Part shown: positions 20,605-32,816 of the stretch, one piece after another
Position numbering within the stretch: the stretch's first letter is position 1
How the letters are laid out: each line of letters opens with the position of its first letter
Translations under genes and position numbers: made by a program
The notes under the pieces: generated by a model
Database searches by the model: none
Told to the model about the DNA's origin: nothing
What the model saw: only the letters and a program-made list of their open reading frames with translations
Assembly (NCBI GenBank): GCA_965112735.1
Contig: OZ218950.1
Location: 3,844,001-3,908,000, forward strand
Origin: Phaeosaccion multiseriatum
Lineage: Eukaryota > Ochrophyta, other classes
Direction: 5' to 3'
Length of the DNA: 64,000 nucleotides

Positions 20605-23387
20605 ATGGGGTGGCTTGAGTGGCGTACGCGAAGGCGTAGGGCTAAAGAGGCGGAGCCGCTTCTACAGCATCACGTTCGTCAGATCCGAGTACCGTCGAAT
20701 CTACCGCCGACAGGGAGAAGGAGATGGATAGGATGGATCGGCGGGGTTGTGATGATGAGTGGGTCCTTGGCTCTGCTTGTACTGATGGCCACCTCGGTGC
20801 GAGAGACGGCGAAGGAAGAGAGGGCCGCAGCACAGCCAGACAGCGCGGTCCGTGAGGCGTACAGATTAAAGAAGGAGCAGGTAGCGGGGATGGCTGGCCG
20901 GGAGGGAAAGCTGGTAGGGGTGTCCGTGTCCGGAGCAGCAGAGGCGTCGGACGCTCAATCGCAGCTACTGAAGAGCGGGCAAGAAGGCGCTGCTGGGCCT
21001 GGTGAAGCCGAGGCGACAGACAAGGCAGGTGGCACAGGCGAAACGCCAGAGGGGAGCGGCCAGGATGGGGCGGGGGTGGATGGAGCCGGCGCGGGAGGTC
21101 AAAGTGCAGGAGGGAATGACTCCGAGGTCAATGGGAAGCCGAATATCATATACATCATGGTGGATGACATGGGGTGGAACGACATTGGCTACCAATCCTC
21201 AGACCTTTCAGAGGTGACGCCTTTCCTCGACAAAATGGCCTCGGAGGGCATCAAGCTTGACCACTACTACAGCATGTACCTGTGTACTCCTGCTCGGGCT
21301 GCGCTCATGACGGGTCGGTATCCTTACCGGTACGGACTTCAGTACGCAGTCATCCAGCCAGGGGCGCCATACGGCCTCCCCCTGGGCGAGAAGCTCCTCC
21401 CAGAGTTCTTTCAGGAGGCTGGGTACACCACGCACATGACCGGCAAATGGCACCTTGGGTCGTACGATGACGCCTATTTGCCCACCTTTCGCGGCTTTGA
21501 GACCTTCCTCGGCTACCTTAATGACGAGGAAGACTACTGGACCCATCAGGGCTACAGCACCCAGGAGGATGGGCGGAAGTTCTTCGACTTCGGCTTCGAC
21601 ACCCAAGACGGCTACTATGAGGATAAGGCTTCCCATACACCCTACGAGTGAGTGTTAGTAAGTGCTAGTGTGTAACTGACTACGTCAGTGAACTGAGGGG
21701 GGCTGAGTGAAGTGAGGGAGGGTCTGAGTGAACGAGTGAGCGTAGGAAAGAGGGTGGGGCTTTGGCGCTTCAGCAGTTTATGTGCACCGAATGCCTCTTG
21801 GCTCCGTGCTGTCTTTTCTCCCTTCGGCCTCTCTTCGCTTCCCCTCACCCTGTCGCTGTGTTCCTTCCTCCAACTCCCACCCCCCCCCCCCCGTCCGCCC
21901 CTTAGGTTCAAGGACCTTACCGGAGTGTACTCGACCAAAGTCTTTACCGACAGGGCCATCGGGCTGTTGAGTGAGCACAGAGCGCGCGAGACAGAGAAGC
22001 CTCTGTTCCTGTATGTGTCTCATCAGGCCGTGCACTCGCCCCTCAGCCCTCCATCCATGTCTTCCATACCCAAGCACATTTTAGAGACCATTCGGGCCTC
22101 GGATGTGTCTCACGATAGGAAGCAGTTCGCCTACGTCCTGGCATACCTGGATGGTGAGTGAGAGTCCAAAGGCAGTGAGTGAACATCTATCTCTTAAAAA
22201 TTTCGCCGTGGATAGCCAAGAGGCGGGGAGAGAGAGCCCCTTTCTCGCTTCCCCTGCCTTCGCTGATGTTGTGTGTTCCTTTGTACCCCCCTCGTGACTG
22301 ACGCATGCACCCCCCTTGCTCCATCCTCCTCCCTCGTAAACCCTTCCTTCCCTGCGCAGTGAGCATCAAGGAAATGATCACCTCCCTCAAAGACGTTGGG
22401 TTGGACAACACCCTCGTGGTCGTCGCATCGGACAATGGCGGGTGTCCATCAAGCGGTGGCAGCAACTACCCTCTGCGGGGCATCAAGCACTCGTACTTCG
22501 AGGGCGGAAATCGGGTGCCCGCCTTCATCTATTCACCTTCTACCGACATTATTCCCACGGAGCTTCGAGGCACAACATACAGCAACCTGATGCATGTGAC
22601 GGACTGGCTGCCCACTCTGGCCCACTTCACGGGCATCGACTACGCGGGACACTCGCCTATCGATGGGGTGAACCACTGGACGGCCCTCATGGAGGGGTCG
22701 TCCTCGACACCGCGAGACACTGTTGACGGTGTTGACAACATTGCAGGGACTGCTGTGAGCCCTCCTCGGACGGAGATGGTGTACAACTGGGACGACGCGC
22801 AGGAGAACACGAGGTACAATGAGTCCTCTTCCTCCACCCCTACCAGCAGCGACACCGAATTCCTCATGACGGTACCGCCCAAGGGTGCCATCCGAGTGGG
22901 CAAGTACAAGCTCATCATTCAGGAGTGGTGCTTCGCCTATCACAGCTTCCTCTCCACTGACACTATCAACCAACACGTGTGCCAAGACTTGGCCATTTGC
23001 ACTTCTTGCGGGGCCACCTGCGTGGGGCTCCTGAAGCACATCCCCGGCAACTACCTCTTCGACCTCGACGCAGACCCGATTGAGCAAATCAACTTGATTG
23101 ATAGCGAGCCCCTCCTCGCGGCCTCCCTCTACAAGCGCTGGGAGGAGTTGACGCTCGACCACGAAGAGAGTATTATGAAGGATGCCCTCATTCACGCTGC
23201 GGAGTCCGTCTGGGACAATCACGGAGAGTGCATGGTGCCCTGGTGGCAGGAGTTCTCACACCATAATGCGACGGGCTACCCAGACCCCTCGGGAAATTTT
23301 TCGGACATGCCCACACACTCCGAGGGGGACACGGGGGCCTACGTGTGGGACTCGGACAACCCGGACACTGCCAACAAGCCCAGCTGA
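20605..23387 (+). CDS. Type I sulfatase, arylsulfatase B-like, membrane-anchored
   Basis: Three exons: 20605-21647, 21906-22153, 22360-23387; 772 aa. An N-terminal cytoplasmic tail is followed by one transmembrane segment ([20 protein letters not shown]), then an Ala/Gly-rich stem, so a type II orientation with a luminal or extracellular enzyme is likely. The sulfatase fold is complete: metal ligands in [14 protein letters not shown]; the formylglycine signature CTPAR with Cys227, which needs conversion by a formylglycine-generating enzyme; HMTGKWHLG with catalytic Lys and His; and ASDNGG. The stretch [15 protein letters not shown] follows the arylsulfatase B/I/J pattern. It hydrolyses sulfate esters, perhaps of cell-wall or extracellular sulfated polysaccharide; the true substrate is not readable. 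The C-terminal part is rich in Cys, suggesting disulfides. Confidence 0.93.
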
Positions 23388-23906
23388 GGGACTGAATGAA
23401 TGAATGAACAAGTCGTCGTGAGTGAAGGAGCACGTGTGCGGGGGGGGGGGGAGGAGAAGGAGGAAGCAGTGAAACGGGGAAGACCGGTGGACACGTTTAC
23501 GTCGTGGGCACGTTCAGTCTTTTCGTCTTTTACTTTATTGACGAGTGTGTATGTGTAATCGCAACTAATAACTAGTCCCCCCCAGAGGGGAGGGACAATG
23601 CGCTAAGAAATCTAAAAAATAACACTACCGTCCCCAGAGGGGCCGAGAAGCAGCGCCCCGGTCTTGAAGAGACTTGGTGCCTTGGCGACAAGAGCCAAGG
23701 ACAATAGGAGACAAGCAAGTGGCCGTACCATTTACTCCCCTCCCCTCTCGCCTCTCTTCCCTCTCACTCGCCGTACCATTTACTCCCCTCCCCTCTCGCC
23801 TCTCTTCACTCTCACTCAAGTAGACAAGCAAGTCTTTCCACCCTTCTTTCCCCCCTCCCCCTGTAATCGTCCACCTTAAGCATCCAGTTTCAAATAAAAA
23901 AAACGC
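23388..23906. other. Convergent intergenic region with a 48-bp tandem duplication
   Basis: Between the sulfatase (+) and DOMON-b561 (-) 3' ends. A 48-bp pyrimidine-rich unit starting GCCGTACCATTTACTCC occurs twice, at about 23722-23769 and 23770-23817, and the pair is bracketed by two copies of GACAAGCAAGT. No coding content seen. Confidence 0.7.
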
Positions 23907-26900
23907 TCAAGCAAAGGCGCCCTCCTCCTCCTTGACCTTGTCATTGTCATAGTATGTATCCCCCTTGGGGGCGTTGTCATAATAAGCATCAAAGTGCGCC
24001 GCAGACTGGTGGGTAGGGGTGCGTAACTCCGGATCGCGGGTCTCTTCCACGTGGGATTCCTTGACATGGCGCTTGGCTTTGATCACCTCAAGCACGAGAT
24101 CGATGACGACCATGGCAATGATGATGCCCAGGAATATCCATCGCCACATTGACTCGCGGTACGAGCCGAGGTCTCCCAAGAGAGAGATGCCATTGAGCAC
24201 CTGTGTAGGTAGGGGAGGAAGGAAGGAAGGAAGGAAGGAAGGAAGGAAGGAAGGAAGGAAGGAAGGAAGGAAGGAAAGAAGGGAGAGAGGGAGGGGTCGG
24301 GGGCGGTCCATCAGCAAAATGCGAGAACAGGGGCAAAGCGAGGCGAGAAAGCAGTTGCTACGTGAGAAGAGAGAAAAAAAAGGGATAGAGAGAGAGAAAG
24401 GCAATAAGAGCGACAAAAGCCGTGCTGTGGGTGCCCCGTTGCAAGAAAGGCGCTGGCCTAGGGCCTCCTTTTTTTCTTCTCCTCCTTCCTCCGCTTCTCT
24501 CCCTGACTCACCTGGAAGATGGATAGACCCAAAATCGCCAACGCAACGACTTTGTGGAGCCGCTCCCACACCACTCGGGGGTGCTTCCACTCTCGGTCGA
24601 TCCTCTCGATGGTGTGCGGCCTGCACATGGCCAGCAGCACCTGCAGCAGGACGAGGATGACGAGCGCGAGGCCCCTCTTTGCATGCCCAGAGCTGATGTG
24701 GTCCTTGTCTCCTCCGTAGCTGACGGGTCAAGACAGGGAGAGAGAGACCAGAGGGGACGAGTGGGTAAGACAACCTTCGGACATCACCAACAACAACAAC
24801 AACAAGTACAAGTACTCGAACTTTGCACTCGCCCCTCGCACTCGCAACTTACACATCGTTTACGAGGCGGAAGGCAAGCCCGAATCCGACCAGCGCCATC
24901 GCTGTCGCCGTGAGCTGCACGCCCACGTGAATGTTCTTCCAATTCTTGTTGCCCTTGAGATGGCGGGCAATGATCATACCCAGAGGGAAGAGCAGGAACC
25001 CAATGCCCATCACAAGCCCGTGGGCATAGGCAACGTCCAAGTCGAGGCCTCCGATGGCCACCCTCGAAACACCCGCACCGCTGCACTGCACCAGATTCAC
25101 GGACGCGGCCCCACGCGTGGAGGGTCCGTGGTAGCCCAGAGCGCCCGGTCCGTGGGCCCACACCATGGGTTGCTTTTCGTTGATGACGTCAAGGCTTGTG
25201 TCCGAGTCCAATCCATCCCCTGCACTCTGGGCACTCCGCACAAAGGTCATAACGGTGAGGGGCTGTCCGTTGGAGGAGGTGGAGGTGGTGAGCGAGCTGC
25301 TCTGGAGGGCGTTCGGCGAGGATCGCTGAGTGACGCCGCTGGCACTCATGGCCGTAACGTCAAACTCCGCCACGGAGCCATCGGAGTCTTGGGCGATGAT
25401 GGTGTCTGTACCGATCATTCGAGGGACGGAGTTCACTCCCCAGGCGAGCCTGCACACGCAAGGAATAAGGGAAGGGAAGGGAACGAAGGAGAGAAGGAGG
25501 GGGGAAAGGAATCAGTAGGAAGACAACAGAACGAGGCCGTGGTCTCTCACTACGAACTCACCAGCCAGCTCCTCCTACGACCTCAAGCCTGCCGGAGAGA
25601 GTGTCGTTGGCCGGATCGAAGCTCCAGTGGAAGGTCACATCCGACGAGAGCTCCGCCACAAACTCAAAGCCGTCCACGTCACTCAGCGGGCACAGGGCGT
25701 CGTCCTCGGCTGCTGTGGGTGCCGGGGTGGGAACGTCGTCTCCCTCCCTATCCGTGGACGCAGCCAATAAATCCACTGCCTCACTCGAGGCTCCTCTGCT
25801 TGTGGAGCCGTGGTAAGATGGGGCGTCCGTAGAGCCAAAGGCGTATACGACAAAGTTCTCCTCGTTCAAATCGAGAAGGCGCCTGGAAGTAGAGGAGCCG
25901 GCGCCTGCCAAGGGCCGAGAGAAGGTCATGGTCGTCACGCCGTTCTCCACCGCGATGGACGTGTTCTGTAGCCCCGTCTGGTCCTCTCGCACAGTCACAG
26001 CGCGCTGCTCTCCCAGATCATAGTAAGAGACAGAACCGTCCTCTACGACTCCGATGATGGCGTCAGCACCTGTCATGCTCCCATCTTCGTTTACGGCCCA
26101 GCCTGATAAAGGGACAACCCAAGGGACGAACAACAGCAAAGCGCGATCAATCCTCCCGATCAACCAGCAAGCCGTGCCTCCGACCACACATCACACACGC
26201 ACACCTCCCTTGCCGAGATCGCTCTGTTCAGGAAGCTCACGACCGCCGACAGAGATACACACACACTCACTCACCGACCCAACCCACTTCGTCCGCCACG
26301 GTGGCCACTCCTTGCAGATAGGGTTCGCTGCCGTCTATGGGCTCAATGACTGTGTACTCGAAGGTGTAGTCATCGGACAGAGTGAGCGATTGGGTCTCTG
26401 GCTCCACCTCCTCCTCCTCCTCCTCCTCGTCGTCCTCCTCGCCATCGTCTGCCACGCCAAAGGTACTCGCCGTAGCGGCCGAGCCTCGAGTTGTATCTCC
26501 ATGGTAGGATGGCTCCTCGCTCTCTCCGTGAGCGAAGACAACGAAGTTCGAGTCGGTGAGGTTTCTCCCGCTAGAGCTAGCGTCCGCCAAGGGCCGAGAG
26601 AAGGTCATGGTCGTCACGCCGTCCTCCACAGCGATGGATGTGTTCCTCAGCCCCGTCTGGTCCTCTCGCCGACTCACAGCACGCTGCTCTCCCAGATCGT
26701 AGTAAGAGACAGAACCGTCCTCTACGACTCCGACGATGGCGTCAGCACCTGTCATGCTTCGCTCTTCGTTCACCGCCCAGCCTGATGAAGAGATGACAAA
26801 AGAATGGATGAGCGGGTAAGGGGCGATTAATGCTTCGCTGTCATAGAGAGACACATCCGCAGAGGGCACGGGCACCACGCCATGCACACACGGTACACAT

Positions 26901-29900
26901 GACACACTGAGAATCGCTCTGTTCAGGAAGCACACGACCGCCTACAGAGATACACACGCTCACTCACCGACCCAGCCCACTTCAGCCGCCACGGTGGCCA
27001 CTCCTTGCAGATACGGTTCGCTGCCGTCTGTGGGCTCCACGACGGAGTACTCGAAGGTGTAGTCGTCGGCGAGGGTGAGCGACCCAGTCTCCGGCTCCAC
27101 CTCCACCTCCACCTCCTCCTCCTCCTCCTCCTCCTCCTCCTCCTCCTCCTCCTCCTCGTCCTCCTCCTCCTCCTCGCCATCGTCTGCCACGCCAAAGGCA
27201 CTGGCCGTAGCGGCCGAGCCTCGAGTTGTATCTCCATGGTAGGACGGCTCCTCGCTCTCTCCGTGAGCGAAGACAACGAAGTTCGAGTCGGTGAGGTTTC
27301 TCCCGCTAGAGCTAGCGTCCGCCAAGGGCCGAGAGAAGGTCATGGTCGTCACGCCGTCCTCCACGGCGATGGATGTGTTCCTCAGCCCCGTCTGGTCCTC
27401 TCGCCGACTCACAGCACGCTGCTCTCCCAGATCGTAGTAAGAGACAGAACCGTCCTCTACGACTCCGACGATGGCGTCAGCACCTGTCATGCTTCTCTCT
27501 TCGTTCACCGCCCAGCCTGATGAAGAGATGACAAAAGAAGGGACGAACGAAAGGAATGGGGGGTCAATCTCCGATCTACCAACAAGCCGTGCCTCCGACC
27601 ACACATCACACACGCACACCTCCCTTGCCGAGATCGCTCTGTTCAGGAAGCACACGACCGCCTACAGAGAAACACACACACTCACTCACCGACCCAGCCC
27701 ACTTCAGCCGCCACGGTGGCCACTCCTTGGAGATAAGGTTCGCTGCCGTCTGTGGGCTCCACGACGGAGTACTCGAAGGTGTAGTCGTCGGCGAGGGTGA
27801 GCGACCCAGTCTCCGGCTCCACCTCCACCTCCTCCTCCTCCTCCTCCCCCCCCTCCACTTCCTCCTCCTCCTCCTCCTCCTCCTCCTCCTCCTCCTCCTC
27901 CTCGTCCTCCTCGTCCTCCTCGCCATCGACTGCCACGCCAAAGGTACTCGCCGTAGCGGCCGAGCCTCGAGTTGTATCTCCATGGTAGGACGGCTCCTCG
28001 CTCTCTCCGTGAGCGAAGACAACGAAGTTCGAGTCGGTGAGGTCTCTCCCGCTAGAGCTAGCGTCCGCCAAGGGCCGAGAGAAGGTCATGGTCGTCACGC
28101 CGTCCTCCACAGCGATGGATGTGTTCCTCAGCCCCGTCTGGTCCTCTCGCCGACTCACAGCACGCTGCTCTCCCAGATCGTAGTAAGAGACAGAACCGTC
28201 CTCTACGACTCCGACGATGGCGTCAGCACCTGTCATGCTTCTCTCTTCGTTCACCGCCCAGCCTGATGAAGAGATGACAAAAGAAGGGACGAACGAAAGG
28301 AATGGGCGGTCAATCCCCGATTTACCAACAAGCCGTGCCTCCGACCACACATCACACACGCACACCTCCCTTGCCGAGATCGCTCTGTTCAGGAAGCACA
28401 CGACCGCCTACAGAGAAACACACACACTCACTCACCGACCCAGCCCACTTCAGCCGCCACGGTGGCCACTCCTTGGAGATAAGGTTCGCTGCCGTCTGTG
28501 GGCTCCACGACGGAGTACTCGAAGGTGTAGTCGTCGGCGAGGGTGAGCGACCCAGTCTCCGGCTCCACCTCCACCTCTTCCTCCTCCTCCTCCCCCCCCT
28601 CCACTTCCTCCTCCTCCTCCTCCTCCTCCTCCTCCTCCTCCTCCTCCTCCTCCTCCTCCTCCTCCTCCTCCTCCTCCTCCTCCTCGTCCTCCTCGCCATC
28701 GACTGCCACGCCAAAGGTACTCGCCGTAGCGGCCGAGCCTCGAGTTGTATCTCCATGGTAGGACGGCTCCTCGCTCTCTCCGTGAGCGAAGACAACGAAG
28801 TTCGAGTCGGTGAGGTCTCTCCCGCTAGAGCTAGCGTCCGCCAAGGGCCGAGAGAAGGTCATGGTCGTCACGCCGTCCTCCACAGCGATGGATGTGTTCC
28901 TCAGCCCCGTCTGGTCCTCTCGCCGACTCACAGCACGCTGCTCTCCCAGATCGTAGTAAGAGACAGAACCGTCCTCTACGACTCCGACGATGGCGTCAGC
29001 ACCTGTCATGCTTCTCTCTTCGTTCACCGCCCAGCCTGATGAAGAGATGACAAAAGGAGGGACGAACGAAAGGAATGGGCGGTCAATCCTCCCGATCTAC
29101 CAACAAGCCGTGCCTCCGACCACACATCACACACGCACACCTCCCTTGCCGAGATCGCTCTGTTCAGGAAGCACACGACCGCCTACAGAGAAACACACAC
29201 ACTCACTCACCGACCCAACCCACTTCAGCCGCCACGGTGGCCACTCCTTGCAGATACGGTTCGCTGCCGTCTGTGGGCTCCACGACGGAGTACTCGAAGG
29301 TGTAGTCGTCGGCGAGAGTGAGCCGGGACACTGCGTCTTCTGCCACAGGAGCTTCTGTCTCCGACGATGTCGGAGTCTCAGTAGGAGGCGCTGTCACCGC
29401 TGCAGTAGGAGGGCTGGTAGGAGCTTCTGTCGCCGGAGCCACGGTTGGAGGACTGGTAGGAGGTGCTGCCGTCGGGGCCACGGTTGGAGGACTGGTCGGA
29501 GGTGCCGTCGTCGGAGCCACGGTTGGAGGGCTGGTAGGAGGTGCTGTCGTCGGAGCCAGGGTTGGAGGGCTAGTAGGAGGCTGCGTCGCCGCAACAGGCG
29601 CAGGGGTCACCACCGCAACTGGAGCCTCCACAAAGGTCACGGCCGCACTCGAGAACCCTCTCGTCGATCCGTGGTAGGAGACCGAACCAGTTCCAAAGGC
29701 AAAGATCACAAATACGTCGTCACTCAGATCTCTGCCACCAGAAGTGGCATCTGTAATAGGGCGCCTGAAGGTCATTGTGGTGGCGGAAGCACCTTGAGTG
29801 ATGCTGCCGGAGAGCCCCGTTTGGTCCCCTCGTACAGACACAGACCGCTGCGCCCCAAGATTATAGTACTGCACACCATCCGACACGACTCCGATGATGG

Positions 29901-30559
29901 CATCGGTGCCTGTCATGCTTTGTACCGTATTGACGCCCCAGCCTGTACAACGAAAACGAGCGGAGCAAAGGTAGAGACTCAGGAGTTAAAGGAGTTGGGT
30001 CGCCGTCTGTACTAGAGGTTTCGAGTTGTCGCCTCCTCTCTCCTCACGCTCTCTTTACTCAGCCTCGACTGAGATTCATCGCCGCTTCTCTTCTCTGTCT
30101 CTTGCATGCCCTAACTTCCTTCCTGTCCATCCCAAAGGTTCAGAGTTGCGCATGAACTTTGTGCTTTCTTCAACCGTATCAACAAGAGGTTTCGAGTTGA
30201 CGCCTCCTCCGCTCTCTTCATTCAGTCTCGACCGAGCCTAACCCGCCGTTCCCCCTCTGTTCCGCGCGCTAACTTCCTTCCCTCGCCCTCATCTTGCTTT
30301 CCTTTTGCCGCATAACCTCACTTTCGGGACCCCTTATTTCAGGTATCTTCAGGGGCCCGATCCCTCTTTCCCCCGTCGATCCCCTCTCCTATCCACAGAG
30401 CGGCGAGTCCTCTCCGTCCCCCCCCCAGCCCCCTTTCCTTTTGCTCTGTGCTTTCTCACCTATCCAATCCACAGGTCCCGCGACCTCTGCAACTCCTTCG
30501 AGCACCCCATCTGCAACAGTGTAGGTGAAAGAGTAATCGTCGCGCAGTTGCAAGCTCAT
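23907..30559 (-). CDS. Seven-DOMON cytochrome b561 (CYBDOM-type) membrane protein
   Basis: Exons inferred: 30559-30460, 29942-29211, 29035-28436, 28262-27690, 27516-26968, 26781-26275, 26102-25562, 25449-24853, 24719-24512, 24200-23907; 1,566 aa. Each intron up to exon 7 cuts a DOMON domain in phase 1, so exons 2-6 are symmetric 1-1 units of 507-732 nt. Each DOMON has a WAVN, MTGADAIVGVV, YYDLG, TMTFSRPL, NFVVFAHG, SYHG pattern. The C-terminus is a cytochrome b561 core with heme-ligand His in AHGLVMG, NIHVG, GHAKRG and ERLHKVV, plus a last TM helix and an acidic tail. CYBDOM proteins move electrons across a membrane, classically from ascorbate to extracellular acceptors such as ferric chelates; DOMON domains bind heme or sugar. 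No signal peptide is visible at 30559, so a further 5' exon is likely missing. Linkers carry poly-Glu tracts and, in exon 2, repeated PPTSPPTVAPTT. Confidence 0.88.
24214..24275 (+). repeat. (GGAA)n near a 3' splice site
   Basis: Coding-strand (TTCC)n within 15-75 nt of the last acceptor of the b561 gene; a microsatellite-built polypyrimidine tract. Confidence 0.85.
26103..29210 (-). repeat. Tandem exon-intron duplication array (DOMON units)
   Basis: About four to five tandem units of roughly 690-780 bp, each one exon plus one 172-186-bp intron. Units 28436-29035, 27690-28262 and 26968-27516 are nearly identical apart from their Glu-codon microsatellites, and their introns are nearly identical too; 26275-26781 is a little more diverged and the outer exons much more. 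This shows recent duplication or ongoing gene conversion. Confidence 0.93.
29400..29585 (-). repeat. Minisatellite coding Pro/Thr-rich linker
   Basis: About five copies of a unit near 42 bp in exon 2 of the DOMON-b561 gene, coding for PPTSPPTVAPTTA-like repeats, a likely O-glycosylated extracellular stalk. Confidence 0.85.
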
Positions 30560-31464
30560 GGCAACTGCCCGTCGATGGTACGCCCCCCAACTGGGAGCAG
30601 CAAGTCCTTGTTTTTGGTTTTATGCCTCGCCTAGTTGCGATGTTGGCTTTTTTGTTTTTTTGTTTGTTTTGCTGTGCCACATGATCGCGATTCGACCCGA
30701 TGGCAATTCACGTGCCTTTTCATTCTGCATTTTCCCTCAATTTTTTTTTTTCCGCAACTCCTCAACTTCTCCTCTTCCTGCGTGTCAACCAACTCCACAA
30801 GTTAGCTCCCCTCTTCCCTGAGGGCAGGGTAGATTGGCTATGGCGCATGAACCAACAACGGGCAGCGTCATCTCCTTCTTTGAGCCCTTTGGCTGCTGGT
30901 GGCTGGTTGAAGTATATCCTAGCTCCCTCAGCGGCCGAAAGCCGAAAGCCGAGAAGCCAGGGGCTGGGCTGCGACCAGCAGAAGCCAGTCACCAGCGGGA
31001 AAGAGTGACAAGCCAGAGGCCAGAGGCGGCCTAGGGCCGAATCGACCGAAAGCCGAGAAGCCAGCGCTGGCCTGCGGCCAGAAGCCCGAAGCCAGGAGGG
31101 GGCTACGCACGGCCCAGAAGCCAGGAGCCGGAAAACCTCTTTTCATTTCCTAGCTAGGGCCCGGTTAAGTTTCACCGCTGATGCGCTATTGAGCTATCGC
31201 CGATAGCTGCGCTAGCTGCCTCCCCTATGGGCCTGTTGGCACACGATGGGAATTACATGTAATGCGATTATCATTTCGAATGGTGTTCTCCTCGACGCTT
31301 TTAAGTATTCTACGAAAGACCTTTTGCCCAACCCAGCTATCTGCTGGACCGTCAACAAGGTCGCCCCCCCGCCCGCCCCGCCCCCTCCAGTCGGCGAGAA
31401 AAGCCCTGCTCATGAGCACCCCCCTTCAAAGGGAAGGAGCCGACTTCTGCTCCATTCCCTCCCT
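30560..31464. other. Intergenic region with degenerate GCC/AAGCC-rich repeats
   Basis: From 30930 to about 31140 short phrases such as GCCGAAAGCC, GAGAAGCCAG and GCGACCAGCAGAAGCC recur, the last also at about 11406-11421. At 31181-31220 a GC-rich hairpin-like stretch (GAGCTATCGCCGATAGCTG) recalls the MITE interior. The missing 5' exon of the DOMON-b561 gene may lie here, but I cannot place it. Confidence 0.5.
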
Positions 31465-32816
31465 TTAAAAGCTGTCACAGCAGTCTGCTGCCTTGGACTC
31501 GCTCTTGACCGACTTGATTTTAAGGCCGTGGGAGACTTCCCGAGGGTTCTTCTCCAGTTCCTTGACGATTCGCTCTGCCGTGTCGTGGAACGCCTGCGAC
31601 ACATCCGCTGAATTCCGCGCCGTGAGCTCTACAAAGCTGAGCCCATTGGCGGATGCGAAGGCCTCCCCCTCTGACGTGCTCACTTCCCTCTTGTCCTCCA
31701 GGTCTGTCTTGTTTGCCACGACGGTGATGGACAGGTGTTGGTTGTTGGCGTTGAGGCGAGCCTCTTCCAGCCAGCGCCCCAGGTTGAGGAAGCTCTCTCT
31801 GTTGGAAATGTCGTATACCAGCAAGCAACCGTCTGTTCCTCTGTAATAACTCCGAGTGATTGATAAATATGACTCCTGCCCCGCCTGTTTTTGTTGTTGG
31901 TTCGTTTGGAAAGCGAGAGTAGAGGAGGCGAGGAAGGGGGGTTGGGACGTGAGTGAGGAGAGGAGATGGGGAAGGAAGGAGGGAGGGAGGGAGGGGAGGG
32001 GAGTGTAGTGGGAGGTTACGTCAGCCTCCTTTCAAAGGTCTAGGGCGGCAAAATGCCCCACAAAGAGGGTGGGGATCGGACGAAAGGATTAACCTCCACC
32101 TTCCGTGAGGTTTCCCTTCCGAGACGCTCATCCTTGAGTCGCCCCCCCCCCCCCCCCGGCGCTTCGCAGCGGGCCTCTGCTTCCCTCTATTCCCCTTCCT
32201 CGCAGTGGCCCTCAGCTTCCCTCCCCTCCTCGCTCCCTCCCCCGCTTACCGTGTCCCAAATCTCCAGTTTGACTAAACTCTGCCCAATCTGAATATCCCG
32301 TGCTCCGAACTCCACACCTGCACAGGAGGAAGCAAGCAAGTCCATTGGGGCAGGTTCGGCCGAGATTGGAGGGCTGACAATCTTTTGTATCCTTTTGGAT
32401 GGGCACACTGGGGTCACGAGGCAGCTCGCAACGCACCAGCCCCTGTCTACTCGGTACGCACCAATGGTCATGTCATGGGCGTCCCTGAACTGTCGCTCCG
32501 TGAACTGTAAGAGGATTGAAGATTTCCCTGTCGCTGTGGCAATAACATGAGCAGCAAAGGCCGGGTGGGGTGGTGTGGCATAGAGGGGAAGGCGAGGCGC
32601 GGGGAACAGTGAGAAAATCAATACTGCGCAGGACCCACACGGGTGGGGGTTCGGGCCGGATCCCCAAAGCTCCGGCTGATCCCAAAGAGGAGATGCATCG
32701 AGTCTCATCTGTCCATCTCCCTGCAGAGCGCTGCGTTATATCCAGGCCTCCACCCCCCAGCGCCGAATAATCCAACCTGTGTCTCCAATGATAATGTATT
32801 TGAAGAGGAGCTGCAT
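31465..32816 (-). CDS. Rab2/Rab4/Rab14-type small GTPase
   Basis: Four exons: 32816-32777, 32533-32462, 32317-32250, 31884-31465; 199 aa, the normal Rab size. Motifs in order: FKYIIIGDTATGKSS (P-loop), DMTIGVEFGARDI (switch I with its Thr), KLEIWDTAGQESYLSITRSY (switch II), LLVYDISNRESF, and ANKTDLED (base-specific NKxD). The usual SAK motif is replaced by TARNS. Switch regions most resemble the Rab2/4/14 group, which acts in ER-Golgi and endosomal traffic. The C-terminus ends CCDSF, a CCxxx-type double-geranylgeranylation signal. The start ATG is 240 bp from the divergent minC ATG. Confidence 0.93.

Noticed and set aside
27005-29039. Long + strand frames opposite the DOMON exons (Leu-rich runs, HGRHAVLHSDG repeats)
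   Set aside because: Antisense shadows of the conserved - strand DOMON exons; they contain no known family and follow the exon duplication.
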